Assembly (NCBI GenBank): GCA_040878225.1
Contig: JBBDMR010000156.1
Coordinates: 1-10,267, forward strand
DNA: 10,267 bases
Source of the DNA: MA-ANB-1 sp040878225
GTDB taxonomy: Bacteria; Actinomycetota; Acidimicrobiia; Spongiisociales; ZC4RG35
Direction of reading: 5' to 3'
The stretch's first letter is position 1, and each line of letters begins with the position of its first letter. The notes beneath the pieces are model-generated. The model saw only the letters and a list, made by a program, of their open reading frames with translations, searched no databases and was not told the DNA's origin. The translations under genes were made by a program, and so were the position numbers. This document shows positions 1 to 7,167 of this stretch, piece by piece.

Positions 1-3
1 CTA

Positions 4-819
4 GTGCCGCAGGACTCTCATCTCCTCTCGACCGGACAGGTCAGTCTCGGCCTATCGACGTGTGGCGCGATTCCCCCTGGCCAAACAGACGAAGAGATAG
101 AGACACACTTCACCCTCGTTTTCCCACTCACCGGAGTCTTCGCTGTGAATACGGAGGGCACGCGAACTTCGACCACCCCGGCCAAGGCAATCCTGTTCAG
201 CAAGGGTCAAGCCCGCCAGATCCAGCATCCAGACGGTGGTCATGATCGGAGCGCTTACATATCGATGAAGTCCGAGTTCGGAGAGCCGTACCTCGACAGG
301 TCAGGGAGGTTCCGTGTCGAAGCGGGCCCCACGACTACCCACCTCGACTACTGGCTGCGCAGTCTGGTTGCGACGGCCAAAGTCGGCCGACTGGACGCAC
401 TGGAAGCGGAAGAATTCACCGTCAAGGCGCTCGCCGACCTGATGCACAAAAGCAGCCAGCCGACACGAAGCCGGAGCGACACCGTTCTCGACGCAGAGGA
501 ATATCTGTCGGTCCACTTTCGCGACCACTGCGACCTGCCCACGATTGCGCGCCAGGTGGGCTCCTCGAGTCACCACTTGAGCCGAATCTTCAAGCAGGTC
601 ACCGGCGAGACTCTGTCACGTCGCCGAATGCGACTTCGTCTCGCTGCCGTACTCTCAGAAATCCTCGATGGAGCCGATGATCTCTCCAGGGTCGCAGTTC
701 AGTCGGGGTTCTACGACCACTCGCACATGACGAACAGTTTTCGTTCCCACTTTGGCGTGACCCCGAAGGAAGCCAGGTTGAAGGTCACAGGCCGCGTCAA
801 TCCTTACATGAAGGACTAG
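4..819 (+). CDS. AraC-family transcriptional regulator
   Basis: DNA-binding transcriptional regulator of the AraC/XylS family, about 271 residues from the GTG at 4. The reading frame is still open at the left edge, so the true start may lie outside the window. The N-terminal half (about residues 20-110) resembles the cupin-like ligand-binding/dimerisation domain, with a TLVFPLTGVFAV strand pattern. The C-terminal part (about 160-262) holds the two helix-turn-helix units: LPTIARQVGSSSHHLSRIFK is the first. The second covers LSRVAVQSGFYDHSHMTNSF and continues into the conserved FGVTPKEAR ending. The full-length C-terminus and clean TAG stop argue for an intact gene. The ligand and target are unknown. 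It converges on the minus-strand gene ending at 891, so there is no positional reason to link it to the hydrogenase operon. The family call is secure; any specific role is not. Confidence 0.92.
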   Translation: MPQDSHLLSTGQVSLGLSTCGAIPPGQTDEEIETHFTLVFPLTGVFAVNTEGTRTSTTPAKAILFSKGQARQIQHPDGGHDRSAYISMKSEFGEPYLDRSGRFRVEAGPTTTHLDYWLRSLVATAKVGRLDALEAEEFTVKALADLMHKSSQPTRSRSDTVLDAEEYLSVHFRDHCDLPTIARQVGSSSHHLSRIFKQVTGETLSRRRMRLRLAAVLSEILDGADDLSRVAVQSGFYDHSHMTNSFRSHFGVTPKEARLKVTGRVNPYMKD

Positions 820-890
820 TGACGAAGCCGACCCACTAGACGACGTTCATCTCGCCCGGCAGGCGTCGAGCGGCTGGATTGGGTTCAGGA
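820..890. other. Short convergent intergenic spacer
   Basis: This 71-bp spacer lies between two genes that converge (stops at 817-819 and 891-893). The only structure I see is a weak inverted repeat, CGACG (841-845) with CGTCG (864-868). It has no T-tract, so I do not call a terminator. Confidence 0.4.
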
Positions 891-1664
891 CTACCTTTCC
901 ACTCGGCGCGCCAGGTGCCTGCCTGTCTGGTTGACCAATCCCATGTGCATGGCTTGGTACAGCTCCAGATGACGCCGCTGGGTTGCGGTGATGCGCAAGC
1001 ACACGTAGTCCCAGTGCATCGCCACCTGGTCCCCAACTGCGATCTCCTGGGCATCGACTGGCGGCTGGACTCGCTCCATGGTCTCATCGCCCATGCCCAG
1101 GGAGCGGCCGTCCCATGTCAGGTGCCGTGTCGAGACGATCAAGGCCCCTTTCTCCTGAGCGACGATTGTGCCCCATCGGATTCGGCATCGGTCGAGGACA
1201 TGGAGCGCCTGGTCGATCGCTCCGGAGCGAAGCAGGCCGACCCACGGGTAGACACAGAAGACATGGAAAGAATGAGTGGGCCGTGCCGGTGATCCGAGGG
1301 TGCGGGCAATTATCTCCCATTCCGGGCCGGCCTGAGCCCTGAACCGGTCAGCGATCGAGTCTCCCATGGTTTGGAGGTCGATCCGCTCCAGTATCGAGTT
1401 CCCCAACCAGTAGGCCTCGACCACCCGGTAATCGAGCGGATCACTTCCAGTGCTGTCAGAGATCAGCTCCAGATAGGGCCAGGCGCCGGCGAATTCGGCG
1501 GCAGCATGACGCATCTCCACCAGTGCCTCCCCTCCACCTCGGAGCAGCTCACCGACGAGGCCGGTGTCGGATGGTCCGCAGTACCCCAGCAGGTTGGGAG
1601 GAAATGCAAAACGACAGAACAGCTCAGGGCCGGTGATCACCGGCTGGGTGCGGCGCGCATCCAT
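891..1664 (-). CDS. DUF6390-like protein (hydrogenase-neighbourhood protein)
   Basis: Soluble protein of about 257 residues with no signal peptide or membrane segment. Near the N-terminus it has LFCRFAFPPNLLGYCGPSD (about residues 15-33). Mid-protein there is FHVFCVYPWVGLLRSG followed by CRIRWGTIV, and near the C-terminus VAMHWDYVCLRIT. From memory this matches the uncharacterised DUF6390 family, which I associate with actinobacterial [NiFe]-hydrogenase loci; that assignment is moderate, not proven. Its biochemical role is unknown. I chose the ATG at 1664 because homology-like sequence begins just after it. The frame stays open far upstream, but that stretch overlaps the transporter and the beta-subunit gene and is a GC-driven shadow. 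The start overlaps the end of the upstream transporter gene (stop at 1637) by 28 nt, so the two are probably co-transcribed, away from the hydrogenase operon. Confidence 0.75.
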   Translation of the reverse strand: MDARRTQPVITGPELFCRFAFPPNLLGYCGPSDTGLVGELLRGGGEALVEMRHAAAEFAGAWPYLELISDSTGSDPLDYRVVEAYWLGNSILERIDLQTMGDSIADRFRAQAGPEWEIIARTLGSPARPTHSFHVFCVYPWVGLLRSGAIDQALHVLDRCRIRWGTIVAQEKGALIVSTRHLTWDGRSLGMGDETMERVQPPVDAQEIAVGDQVAMHWDYVCLRITATQRRHLELYQAMHMGLVNQTGRHLARRVER

Positions 1665-2569
1665 CCGGCCGACCCCACCAGAACCACCCCTACCAACACC
1701 AACCCCACTCCGGCCAGAGAGGGAATCGCAGCCCCCCGGACCCCGCTCTCGAGAAATGCGGTGATCAAGGCCCCCCCGACGAGAACCGCGGTGACATCGA
1801 CGGCGGGTGCCCGGGCCAGGGCCGCGAACCACGTACCCACGTAGGCGGCGAGGGTCAGGCCGGTCACGACGATCCAGCCGAGGTGTGCACCGGTGATCAG
1901 CCCAAGGCTGGAGAGGTCGCTGAACAAGAGCACGTAGATCACGAGGATCGCGCTTCCCCCCGCCATGCGGGCGATTCCTACCGTCACCGCTGGCACATCG
2001 GCGAGAACACGCTTGGCGACGACGGTCTCGATCGACCAGAGGAGGGTGGCAGTGAGGATCATCCACTCGCCCGAGCCGAACTCGATCCCTCCCACACCGG
2101 AGAGGGCGGCCTGGCCGATGACGAGGATGGCGATAGCCACCATGTGCACAGGTCCGATCCGCTCCCGCAGCAGGGTCACAGCCAATAGGGCCACCCAGAC
2201 CACGAGGGTCTTGTGGATGAACGCGGCGTCTCCGGATGAAGCCCGGGTCAGCCCTTCGAAGAAGAGGAGAAACGGGACGCTTCCCCCGATCACGGCGATG
2301 GCGGCCAGCCCTCGCCAATGTCCTCGAAGAACCGTTCGGTCGAGGGCTCGACCCTCGCGCCTCCTTGCCGCCGTCAGTGCAGCTACCAGCAGGATCAGCG
2401 CAGCCGTCGCATTCTTGGCGGTTGTGTAGGTGGCTGAATCGGAGATCTCCGACCACGCCCGCACTCCAAATCCATTCATGAAGACGGCAAAGCCGCTGAT
2501 GACCGCGGTCGCGACGGCGAGTACGATTCCATTGCGACGAGTACCGCGAAGACGGGTGTCGGGTGTCAT
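1637..2569 (-). CDS. EamA/DMT-superfamily transporter (10 TM)
   Basis: Integral membrane protein of 310 residues, the usual size for two-repeat EamA (drug/metabolite transporter) permeases. Hydrophobic segments run from IVLAVATAVISGFAVFMNG near the N-terminus to AGVGLVLVGVVLVGSAGWM near the C-terminus, giving about ten helices. Two features are typical of the first EamA repeat: the FLLFFEGLTRASSGDAAFIH segment, and a TLLRERIGPVH motif where the E-R-I/L pattern ends repeat one. The second repeat starts around TATLLWSIETVVAKRVL. Substrate cannot be read from sequence; family members export or import small metabolites. The start is the ATG at 2569, with no ATG, GTG or TTG close upstream in frame. 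No clear ribosome-binding site precedes it, and a TAAGGT box lies about 12 nt upstream, so near-leaderless translation is possible. It is divergent from the hydrogenase operon and shares its control region. Confidence 0.9.
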   Translation of the reverse strand: MTPDTRLRGTRRNGIVLAVATAVISGFAVFMNGFGVRAWSEISDSATYTTAKNATAALILLVAALTAARRREGRALDRTVLRGHWRGLAAIAVIGGSVPFLLFFEGLTRASSGDAAFIHKTLVVWVALLAVTLLRERIGPVHMVAIAILVIGQAALSGVGGIEFGSGEWMILTATLLWSIETVVAKRVLADVPAVTVGIARMAGGSAILVIYVLLFSDLSSLGLITGAHLGWIVVTGLTLAAYVGTWFAALARAPAVDVTAVLVGGALITAFLESGVRGAAIPSLAGVGLVLVGVVLVGSAGWMRAAPSR

Positions 2570-2582
2570 GTTGGAGCATGAC
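2565..2582. promoter_or_regulatory. Perfect 6-6-6 inverted repeat, candidate operator
   Basis: GTCATG TTGGAG CATGAC is a perfect dyad with 6-bp arms and a 6-bp centre. It spans the start codon of the minus-strand transporter gene and sits about 90 bp upstream of the hydrogenase operon. Its geometry suits a dimeric regulator, but it does not match the FNR (TTGAT-N4-ATCAA) or CRP (TGTGA-N6-TCACA) consensus. The regulator is unknown. Confidence 0.4.
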
Positions 2583-2669
2583 CTTACCGTCCGAGATTTC
2601 TCGCCGGAACGGCCGAAGTACCCGGTTGGAATGGACCTTAGACACGAGATGGCCATGATTCGAGATGGT
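2570..2669. promoter_or_regulatory. Divergent control region of hydrogenase operon and transporter
   Basis: About 100 bp separate the two divergent start codons, so the promoters of both units should lie here. Besides the two dyads there is a direct repeat, CGAGATGG at 2645-2652 and 2661-2668 (16-bp period). Its second copy falls immediately before the chosen operon start. This repeat may be a regulatory half-site or simply translation-initiation context. Confidence 0.5.
2592..2603. promoter_or_regulatory. Second dyad CGAGA-TT-TCTCG in the divergent promoter
   Basis: This palindrome has 5-bp arms and a 2-bp centre and lies 9 bp from the larger dyad at 2565-2582. Between them, TACCGT (2585-2590) fits the actinobacterial TAnnnT -10 pattern in the plus direction. 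Read on the other strand, TAAGGT over 2582-2587 fits the same pattern for the transporter. Both promoter boxes are inferred from pattern only, with no convincing -35 element. Confidence 0.3.
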
Positions 2670-3800
2670 ATGAATAGGCCGATGCCCCGCCTCGTCCTCC
2701 CGAGAAGCGACTTCCACACCCTCATGCTCGCCCTGGGGGCGGCCGGGTACACAGTCATCGGTCCCAGAGTGGCACAGGGGGCCATCGTCTACGACCGGAT
2801 TGACCGGGTGGAGGATCTGCCGATCGGATGGACCGACGAGCAGGCTCCAGGTGTCTACCGGCTGCACCGCCGGGAGGATGAGGCCTTGTTCGGGTACGCG
2901 GTGGGCCAGAAGTCCTGGAAGAGTTACCTGTATCCGCCGAGAAGCACGCTGTTCACCGTGACCAGGACCGATGGCAGCTGGCAGTTCGCGCCGGGGGAGG
3001 TCGCCGAAGTCCGGTACGCCATGCTCGGCGTGAGGGCATGTGAGCTCGCAGCTATCGCAGTTCAGGATCGGGTCTTCCTCGGACCTGGGCATCCCGACCG
3101 TATCTACCAGACCTTCCGGCGCGACCTGTTCACGATCGGGGTCAACTGCGGGGTGGCAGGTGGGACCTGCTTCTGCGTGTCGATGGAAACGGGGCCGCGT
3201 TGTGAGTCCGGCTACGACCTCGTCCTTACCGAGCTAATCGATTGGTGGCGGCACGAGTTCGTCCTCGAGGCGGGCAGCGAGGCTGGCGAAGCGATCCTGG
3301 GACAGCTCCCCGGGCGCCCGGCCACCGACCAGGATCTGGTCCGGGTCGACGAGGTGGTCGAGCGAACCTCCTCGACGATGGGCAGGTCGATGAACACTGA
3401 CGGGATCAAGCAGCTGCTCTACGACAACCTGGAGCATCCTCGCTGGGATGAGGTGGCCGACAGGTGCCTGGCTTGCACCAATTGCACACTGGTGTGCCCC
3501 ACCTGCTTTTGCGCGACTGTCGAAGACTCGGTCACTCTCGACGGTGCCGAGGCAACTCGAACCCGGCGTTGGGACTCGTGTTTCAGCCTCGACTTTTCGT
3601 CGCTGCACGGGGTCCCGGTTCGCGAGAGCAGGAAGGCCCGTTATCGGCAGTGGATGACGCACAAACTAGCCACCTGGTATGACCAGTTCGGGTCTTCGGG
3701 TTGTGTCGGCTGCGGCCGATGCATCACGTGGTGCCCAGTGGGGATCGACATCACAGAAGAGGTGGCCGCTATCCGTTCCAACCAAAAGGTGGTGACATGA
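2670..3800 (+). CDS. Group 3b [NiFe]-hydrogenase beta subunit, two 4Fe-4S clusters
   Basis: Iron-sulfur electron-transfer subunit of the cytoplasmic NAD(P)-linked hydrogenase (HydB/AsrA-like), 376 residues from ATG 2670. It should relay electrons between the small subunit and the flavin subunit. The C-terminus carries two ferredoxin-type motifs: C266-x2-C269-x2-C272-x3-C276-P and C345-x2-C348-x2-C351-x3-C355-P. Further cysteines (C279, C281) follow the first motif. A middle cluster of C160, C167, C169 and C178, with MLGVRACELAAIAVQDRVFL before it, is in keeping with the family. I chose the 2670 start because family-like sequence begins at LPRSDFHTLMLALGAAGYTV; ATGs at 2568, 2649, 2655 and 2682 are alternatives. 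The frame stays open upstream to 2430, but that stretch overlaps the divergent transporter. It is the first gene of the operon, and its stop overlaps the next start (ATGA). Confidence 0.92.
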   Translation: MNRPMPRLVLPRSDFHTLMLALGAAGYTVIGPRVAQGAIVYDRIDRVEDLPIGWTDEQAPGVYRLHRREDEALFGYAVGQKSWKSYLYPPRSTLFTVTRTDGSWQFAPGEVAEVRYAMLGVRACELAAIAVQDRVFLGPGHPDRIYQTFRRDLFTIGVNCGVAGGTCFCVSMETGPRCESGYDLVLTELIDWWRHEFVLEAGSEAGEAILGQLPGRPATDQDLVRVDEVVERTSSTMGRSMNTDGIKQLLYDNLEHPRWDEVADRCLACTNCTLVCPTCFCATVEDSVTLDGAEATRTRRWDSCFSLDFSSLHGVPVRESRKARYRQWMTHKLATWYDQFGSSGCVGCGRCITWCPVGIDITEEVAAIRSNQKVVT

Positions 3801-4258
3801 ATCTCGACACGTTGCGGGAGAAGAGTGCTCTCTTGCGGGCGCTGGCCAACACCGAGGTGAGCCTCTTTGAGTCGGCGGCGTCCCAGCTTCGGGTCTCGGC
3901 CGGAGAGGTTCTATTCGACCAGGATGGATCGGCTGATGCCTTCTACATCGTGGTCGAGGGGAGGATCGGGCTCGAGCTGACCAGCCCCGGCAAGAACCCG
4001 ATGGTCATCCAAACGCTCGGGTCTGGTGACCTGCTCGGAGTCAGTTGGCTGTTTTCGCCGCATCGCTGGAACTGGCGGGCCCGGGCGATGGTCGACAGCG
4101 AGCTCGTCGCCTTTGACGCCGATGTGATCCGGTCTGCGATGGAGCAGAATCGTGATCTGGCCTTGGAGGTGCTCGGCGTCGTTGCCGGGGATTTGGCCGA
4201 TCGGCTCCACAGGACCCGGTTGCAACTCCTAGACCTCTATCGAGGTGACTCACAGTGA
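3797..4258 (+). CDS. Cyclic-nucleotide-binding-fold protein without HTH
   Basis: Protein of 153 residues made almost wholly of one cNMP-binding (Crp-type) beta-barrel domain. Characteristic stretches are FDQDGSADAFYIVVEGRIGL in the first part, then LGSGDLLGVSWLF (the G-x-x-x-G turn region) and the barrel end DSELVAFDADVIRSAME, followed by a helical tail of about 35 residues. The C-terminal winged-helix of Crp/Fnr regulators is missing, so it probably does not bind DNA itself. A canonical cAMP site would show an RA/RS pair in the phosphate-binding cassette. Here the segment reads HRWNWRARAMV, so ligand binding is uncertain. The gene sits between two structural subunits with 4-nt overlaps on both sides and an AGGTGGTG ribosome-binding site. 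A regulatory or accessory role in the hydrogenase is inferred from position only. Confidence 0.9.
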   Translation: MNLDTLREKSALLRALANTEVSLFESAASQLRVSAGEVLFDQDGSADAFYIVVEGRIGLELTSPGKNPMVIQTLGSGDLLGVSWLFSPHRWNWRARAMVDSELVAFDADVIRSAMEQNRDLALEVLGVVAGDLADRLHRTRLQLLDLYRGDSQ

Positions 4259-5115
4259 GCCCACTCACCACCTCCATACCCGACAGCCACGTGTCGGAGG
4301 CCATGCTTCCTCGGGCCTTTCGCGTTGTCTCGGCCCAGGAGGAGACCTCTGACACGATCACTCTTGTGTTTGAGCCCAGCGACGGGCGGGAGCTGACATT
4401 CCGACCTGGCCAGTACACGATGCTCTACGTGTTCGGTGTGGGAGAGGTGCCGATCTCCATCTCCGGAGACCCGCGCCGACCCGAGATCCTGGTCCACACC
4501 ATCCGCGCCGTGGGCGCGGTGACCAGGGCATTGGTGGGGATGCGTGCTGGAGATGTGGTCGGGGTTAGAGGGCCATTCGGAGCGGGCTGGCCGGTATCCG
4601 AAGCAATGGACCGGGATGTGCTGGTGGTCGCCGGGGGGATCGGGTTGGCACCTCTGAGGCCCGTCTTATACGAGGCGGTGTCCAATGCTGGCGGGGACGG
4701 TCGGGTCTCCCTGGTCTACGGAGCGCGATCACCGTCCGATCTGCTCTATCGGGATGAGTTCACGGCCTGGAAGGAGACATTCGGTCTCGATGTACAGGTC
4801 ACGGTGGACGTATCCGATCGCGGCTGGCGCGGCGACGTGGGGATGGTGACCGGGTTACTTACCCGGGTCCCGCTCGAACCGGGAGAGACGGTTGCGTTGC
4901 TTTGCGGCCCCGAGGTGATGATGAAGGTAGTGGCTCGTGCGCTGATGTCCGTGGGTTTTCCCCCCGAGGACATCCACGTCAGCATCGAGCGCAACATGAA
5001 GTGCGCCATCGGCTTGTGCGGACACTGTCAGTTCGGCGCAAGCTTCGCATGCTGGGGCGGGCCCGTGTTCTCCTACGCCGCGGTGGCAGACCGGTGGCAG
5101 GTAGCGGAGATATGA
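4255..5115 (+). CDS. Group 3b [NiFe]-hydrogenase gamma subunit (FAD/NAD(P), 2Fe-2S)
   Basis: Flavoprotein subunit of 286 residues, related to the dihydroorotate dehydrogenase electron-transfer subunit and sulfhydrogenase gamma. It exchanges electrons between the FeS chain and NAD(P)(H). The FAD-binding barrel includes FRPGQYTMLYVFG (about 49-61) and VPISISGD (65-72). The nucleotide-binding domain carries the glycine-rich VVAGGIGLAPLRP (124-136) and LLCGPEVMMK further on. The C-terminal 2Fe-2S motif is C250-x4-C255-x2-C258-x7-C266, the expected spacing for the DHODB iron-sulfur domain. The start is the GTG at 4255, overlapping the previous stop (GTGA) and preceded by GAGGTGA. Its stop overlaps the next ATG. 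NADP preference is known for many group 3b enzymes but cannot be read from this sequence with certainty. Confidence 0.94.
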   Translation: MSPLTTSIPDSHVSEAMLPRAFRVVSAQEETSDTITLVFEPSDGRELTFRPGQYTMLYVFGVGEVPISISGDPRRPEILVHTIRAVGAVTRALVGMRAGDVVGVRGPFGAGWPVSEAMDRDVLVVAGGIGLAPLRPVLYEAVSNAGGDGRVSLVYGARSPSDLLYRDEFTAWKETFGLDVQVTVDVSDRGWRGDVGMVTGLLTRVPLEPGETVALLCGPEVMMKVVARALMSVGFPPEDIHVSIERNMKCAIGLCGHCQFGASFACWGGPVFSYAAVADRWQVAEI

Positions 5116-5885
5116 GGGATCGGCCCAAGCTCGCCGTGTGGAAATTCGCCTCGTGCGACGGCTGCCAGCTCACCCTGCTCGACGCCGAGGACCACTTCCT
5201 CGACATCGTCGGGGCGATCGAGATCGCCTATTTCCCGGAGGCGACGAGGGCTGCGGTCGAAGGCCCATATGACCTCTCCCTGGTCGAGGGATCGGTCACC
5301 ACTCCCCATGATGCTGCGAGGATCCTGGAGGTGCGGGAAGCGTCGAAGACCCTGGTCACCATCGGAGCCTGCGCCACGGCCGGTGGGATCCAGGCGCTGC
5401 GCAACTACGCCGAAGTAGGCGACTACCTGAACATCGTCTACGCCCACCCCGAATACGTGGAGACACTCGACACGTCCACACCGATCTCAGATCATGTGGC
5501 AGTTGACTTCGAGCTGCGTGGCTGTCCGATTTCCAAGCACCAGCTTCTCGAGGTGATCGACGCCTTCATCCACGAACGCAAGCCCAATATTCCGGGTCAC
5601 AGTGTGTGTGTTGAGTGCAAGCTCAGGGGAACCAACTGTGTCATGGTGGCCCAGGGCATCCCTTGCATGGGCCCGATCACCCAGGCCGGCTGTGGTGCGA
5701 TCTGCCCGGCCTACGACCGCGGGTGTTACGGATGCTTCGGCCCGGCGGAGTCGACCAACATCGATTCACTGGCGTCCTGGTGGTCCGACCTCGGCGTCGC
5801 CCGGGTCGATCTGGTCAGAGCGCTGCGCACCTTCAACGCCTATGCCCCGGAGTTTCGAGAGGCATCGGAGGCCTATGACCACTGA
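5112..5885 (+). CDS. Group 3b [NiFe]-hydrogenase delta (small) subunit
   Basis: Small subunit, 257 residues, of the NADH:ubiquinone oxidoreductase 20-kDa family. It docks on the large subunit and carries electrons from the NiFe site. The proximal-cluster ligands appear as FASCDGCQ (C15, C18), IGACATAGG (C87) and RGCPIS (C138). Eight further cysteines follow: C166, C169, C176, C185, C194, C198, C205 and C208. Twelve ligand-type cysteines suit three 4Fe-4S clusters, the arrangement expected for group 3 small subunits. There is no twin-arginine signal, so the enzyme is cytoplasmic. The ATG at 5112 overlaps the previous stop (ATGA). Upstream in-frame sequence is a shadow of the gamma gene. The gene overlaps the large-subunit start by 11 nt. 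Confidence 0.96.
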   Translation: MRDRPKLAVWKFASCDGCQLTLLDAEDHFLDIVGAIEIAYFPEATRAAVEGPYDLSLVEGSVTTPHDAARILEVREASKTLVTIGACATAGGIQALRNYAEVGDYLNIVYAHPEYVETLDTSTPISDHVAVDFELRGCPISKHQLLEVIDAFIHERKPNIPGHSVCVECKLRGTNCVMVAQGIPCMGPITQAGCGAICPAYDRGCYGCFGPAESTNIDSLASWWSDLGVARVDLVRALRTFNAYAPEFREASEAYDH

Positions 5886-7167
5886 ACGCGAAATCGTCGT
5901 CGACTACCTCGCCCGAGTCGAGGGCGAAGGTGCCATGTATCTGAAGGTCGAAGACAACCGCGTCGTCGACCTCAAGTTCAAGATCTTCGAGCCGCCCCGC
6001 TTCTTCGAAGCCTTCCTACGTGGCCGTAAGTTCTCTGAAGCACCCGATATCACCGCCCGGATCTGCGGCATCTGCCCGGTCGCCTATCAGACCAGTGCCT
6101 GCAATGCCTTGGAGTCTGCGGCGGGAGTCGTGCTCAGCTCCGAGCTGCGTGACCTGCGGCGCCTGATGTATTGCGGTGAGTGGATCGAGAGCCACACGCT
6201 GCACGTCTTCTTCCTCCATGCTCCCGACTTCCTCGGCTACCAGAGCGCCATTGAGATGGCCGCCGACCACCCCGAGGAGGTCGAGATGGCATTGCGCCTC
6301 AAGAAGATCGGCAACCGAATCATGACTGTGCTCGGTGGTCGGGAAATCCACCCGATCAACACCCGGGTGGGAGGCTTCTACCGCGCCCCCACCCGCGCCG
6401 AGCTCCAGGTCCTGGTACCGGAACTGGAGTGGGCCCTCGAGGCCGCGGTGAGGACAGCGCGGTTCGTTTCCAACTTCTCCTTTCCCGACTTCGAGCGCGA
6501 CTATGAGTACGTGGCCCTGCGGCATCCCGACGGGTACGCCATCCAGGACGGCCGAATCGTCTCGAACCGGGGTCTCGACATCGGTCCCGCAGAGTGGGAC
6601 GAGCACTTCGTGGAAAGCCATGTCGAGTGGTCCAACGCGCTGCACGCTCGCCGCCGCAACGGAGCCTCTTATCACGTCGGCCCGATGGCCCGTTATTCGC
6701 TCAACTCCGAACAGTTGACCCCGGTGGCGCGGTCAACCGCAGCCGAGGTCGGGCTGGGGCCTACGTGCCACAACCCGTTCCAGAGCATCGTGGTCAGGGC
6801 GATCGAGATCACCTTCGCCTGTGAGGAGGCATTGCGAATCATCGACGCCTACCAGCCGCCATCGGTCCCGGCGCTGGAGGTGGAGCCCCGGAACGTCACC
6901 GGGTACGGGGTATCGGAGGCGCCCCGCGGGTTGCTCTATCACCGCTACGACATCGACGGTGATGGGCTGATCACCGACGCACACATCGTCCCTCCCACCT
7001 CACAGAATCAACTCTCGATCGAAGACGACCTGCGTGCCTATGTCCCCGGCCGCCTCGATCTCTCCGACGAACGCCTCCAATGGGAGCTGGAACAGGCAAT
7101 CCGCTGCTACGACCCCTGTATCTCCTGTGCCACCCATTTCCTCGATCTGAAAATAGATCGAACATGA
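5875..7167 (+). CDS. Group 3b [NiFe]-hydrogenase alpha (large, catalytic) subunit
   Basis: Catalytic subunit of 430 residues holding the NiFe(CN)2CO site for H2 oxidation or evolution coupled to NAD(P). Near the N-terminus, ARVEGEG (13-19) carries the conserved glutamate region. The L1 motif is RICGICPVAYQ (62-72), with nickel-site cysteines C64 and C67. The L2 motif is DPCISCATH (413-421), with C415 and C418. These, with a 430-residue length and the four-subunit context, place it in group 3b. Tyr71 occupies the position where many NiFe large subunits have His in L1. After His421 there are nine residues (FLDLKIDRT) that should be removed by the endopeptidase encoded next. The start is the ATG at 5875, 11 nt inside the small-subunit gene; the stop overlaps the protease start (ATGA). 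Confidence 0.97.
   Translation: MTTEREIVVDYLARVEGEGAMYLKVEDNRVVDLKFKIFEPPRFFEAFLRGRKFSEAPDITARICGICPVAYQTSACNALESAAGVVLSSELRDLRRLMYCGEWIESHTLHVFFLHAPDFLGYQSAIEMAADHPEEVEMALRLKKIGNRIMTVLGGREIHPINTRVGGFYRAPTRAELQVLVPELEWALEAAVRTARFVSNFSFPDFERDYEYVALRHPDGYAIQDGRIVSNRGLDIGPAEWDEHFVESHVEWSNALHARRRNGASYHVGPMARYSLNSEQLTPVARSTAAEVGLGPTCHNPFQSIVVRAIEITFACEEALRIIDAYQPPSVPALEVEPRNVTGYGVSEAPRGLLYHRYDIDGDGLITDAHIVPPTSQNQLSIEDDLRAYVPGRLDLSDERLQWELEQAIRCYDPCISCATHFLDLKIDRT

Noticed and set aside
2565..2582. FNR- or CRP-type site for the hydrogenase promoter
   Set aside because: The dyad has different half-sites and spacing from both consensus sequences; I keep it only as an unassigned operator candidate.
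2430..2669. In-frame upstream extension of the beta-subunit gene
   Set aside because: It overlaps the divergent transporter's coding sequence, and family-like sequence begins only after about 2682. The ATG at 2670 is the better start.
1665..3092. Very long minus-strand open frame running upstream of the DUF6390-like gene, through the transporter and into the hydrogenase beta gene
   Set aside because: Its translation here is Arg/Gly/Asp/Pro-rich with no family resemblance, typical of antisense or off-frame reading in GC-rich genes. Only the part from 1664 down looks like a protein family.
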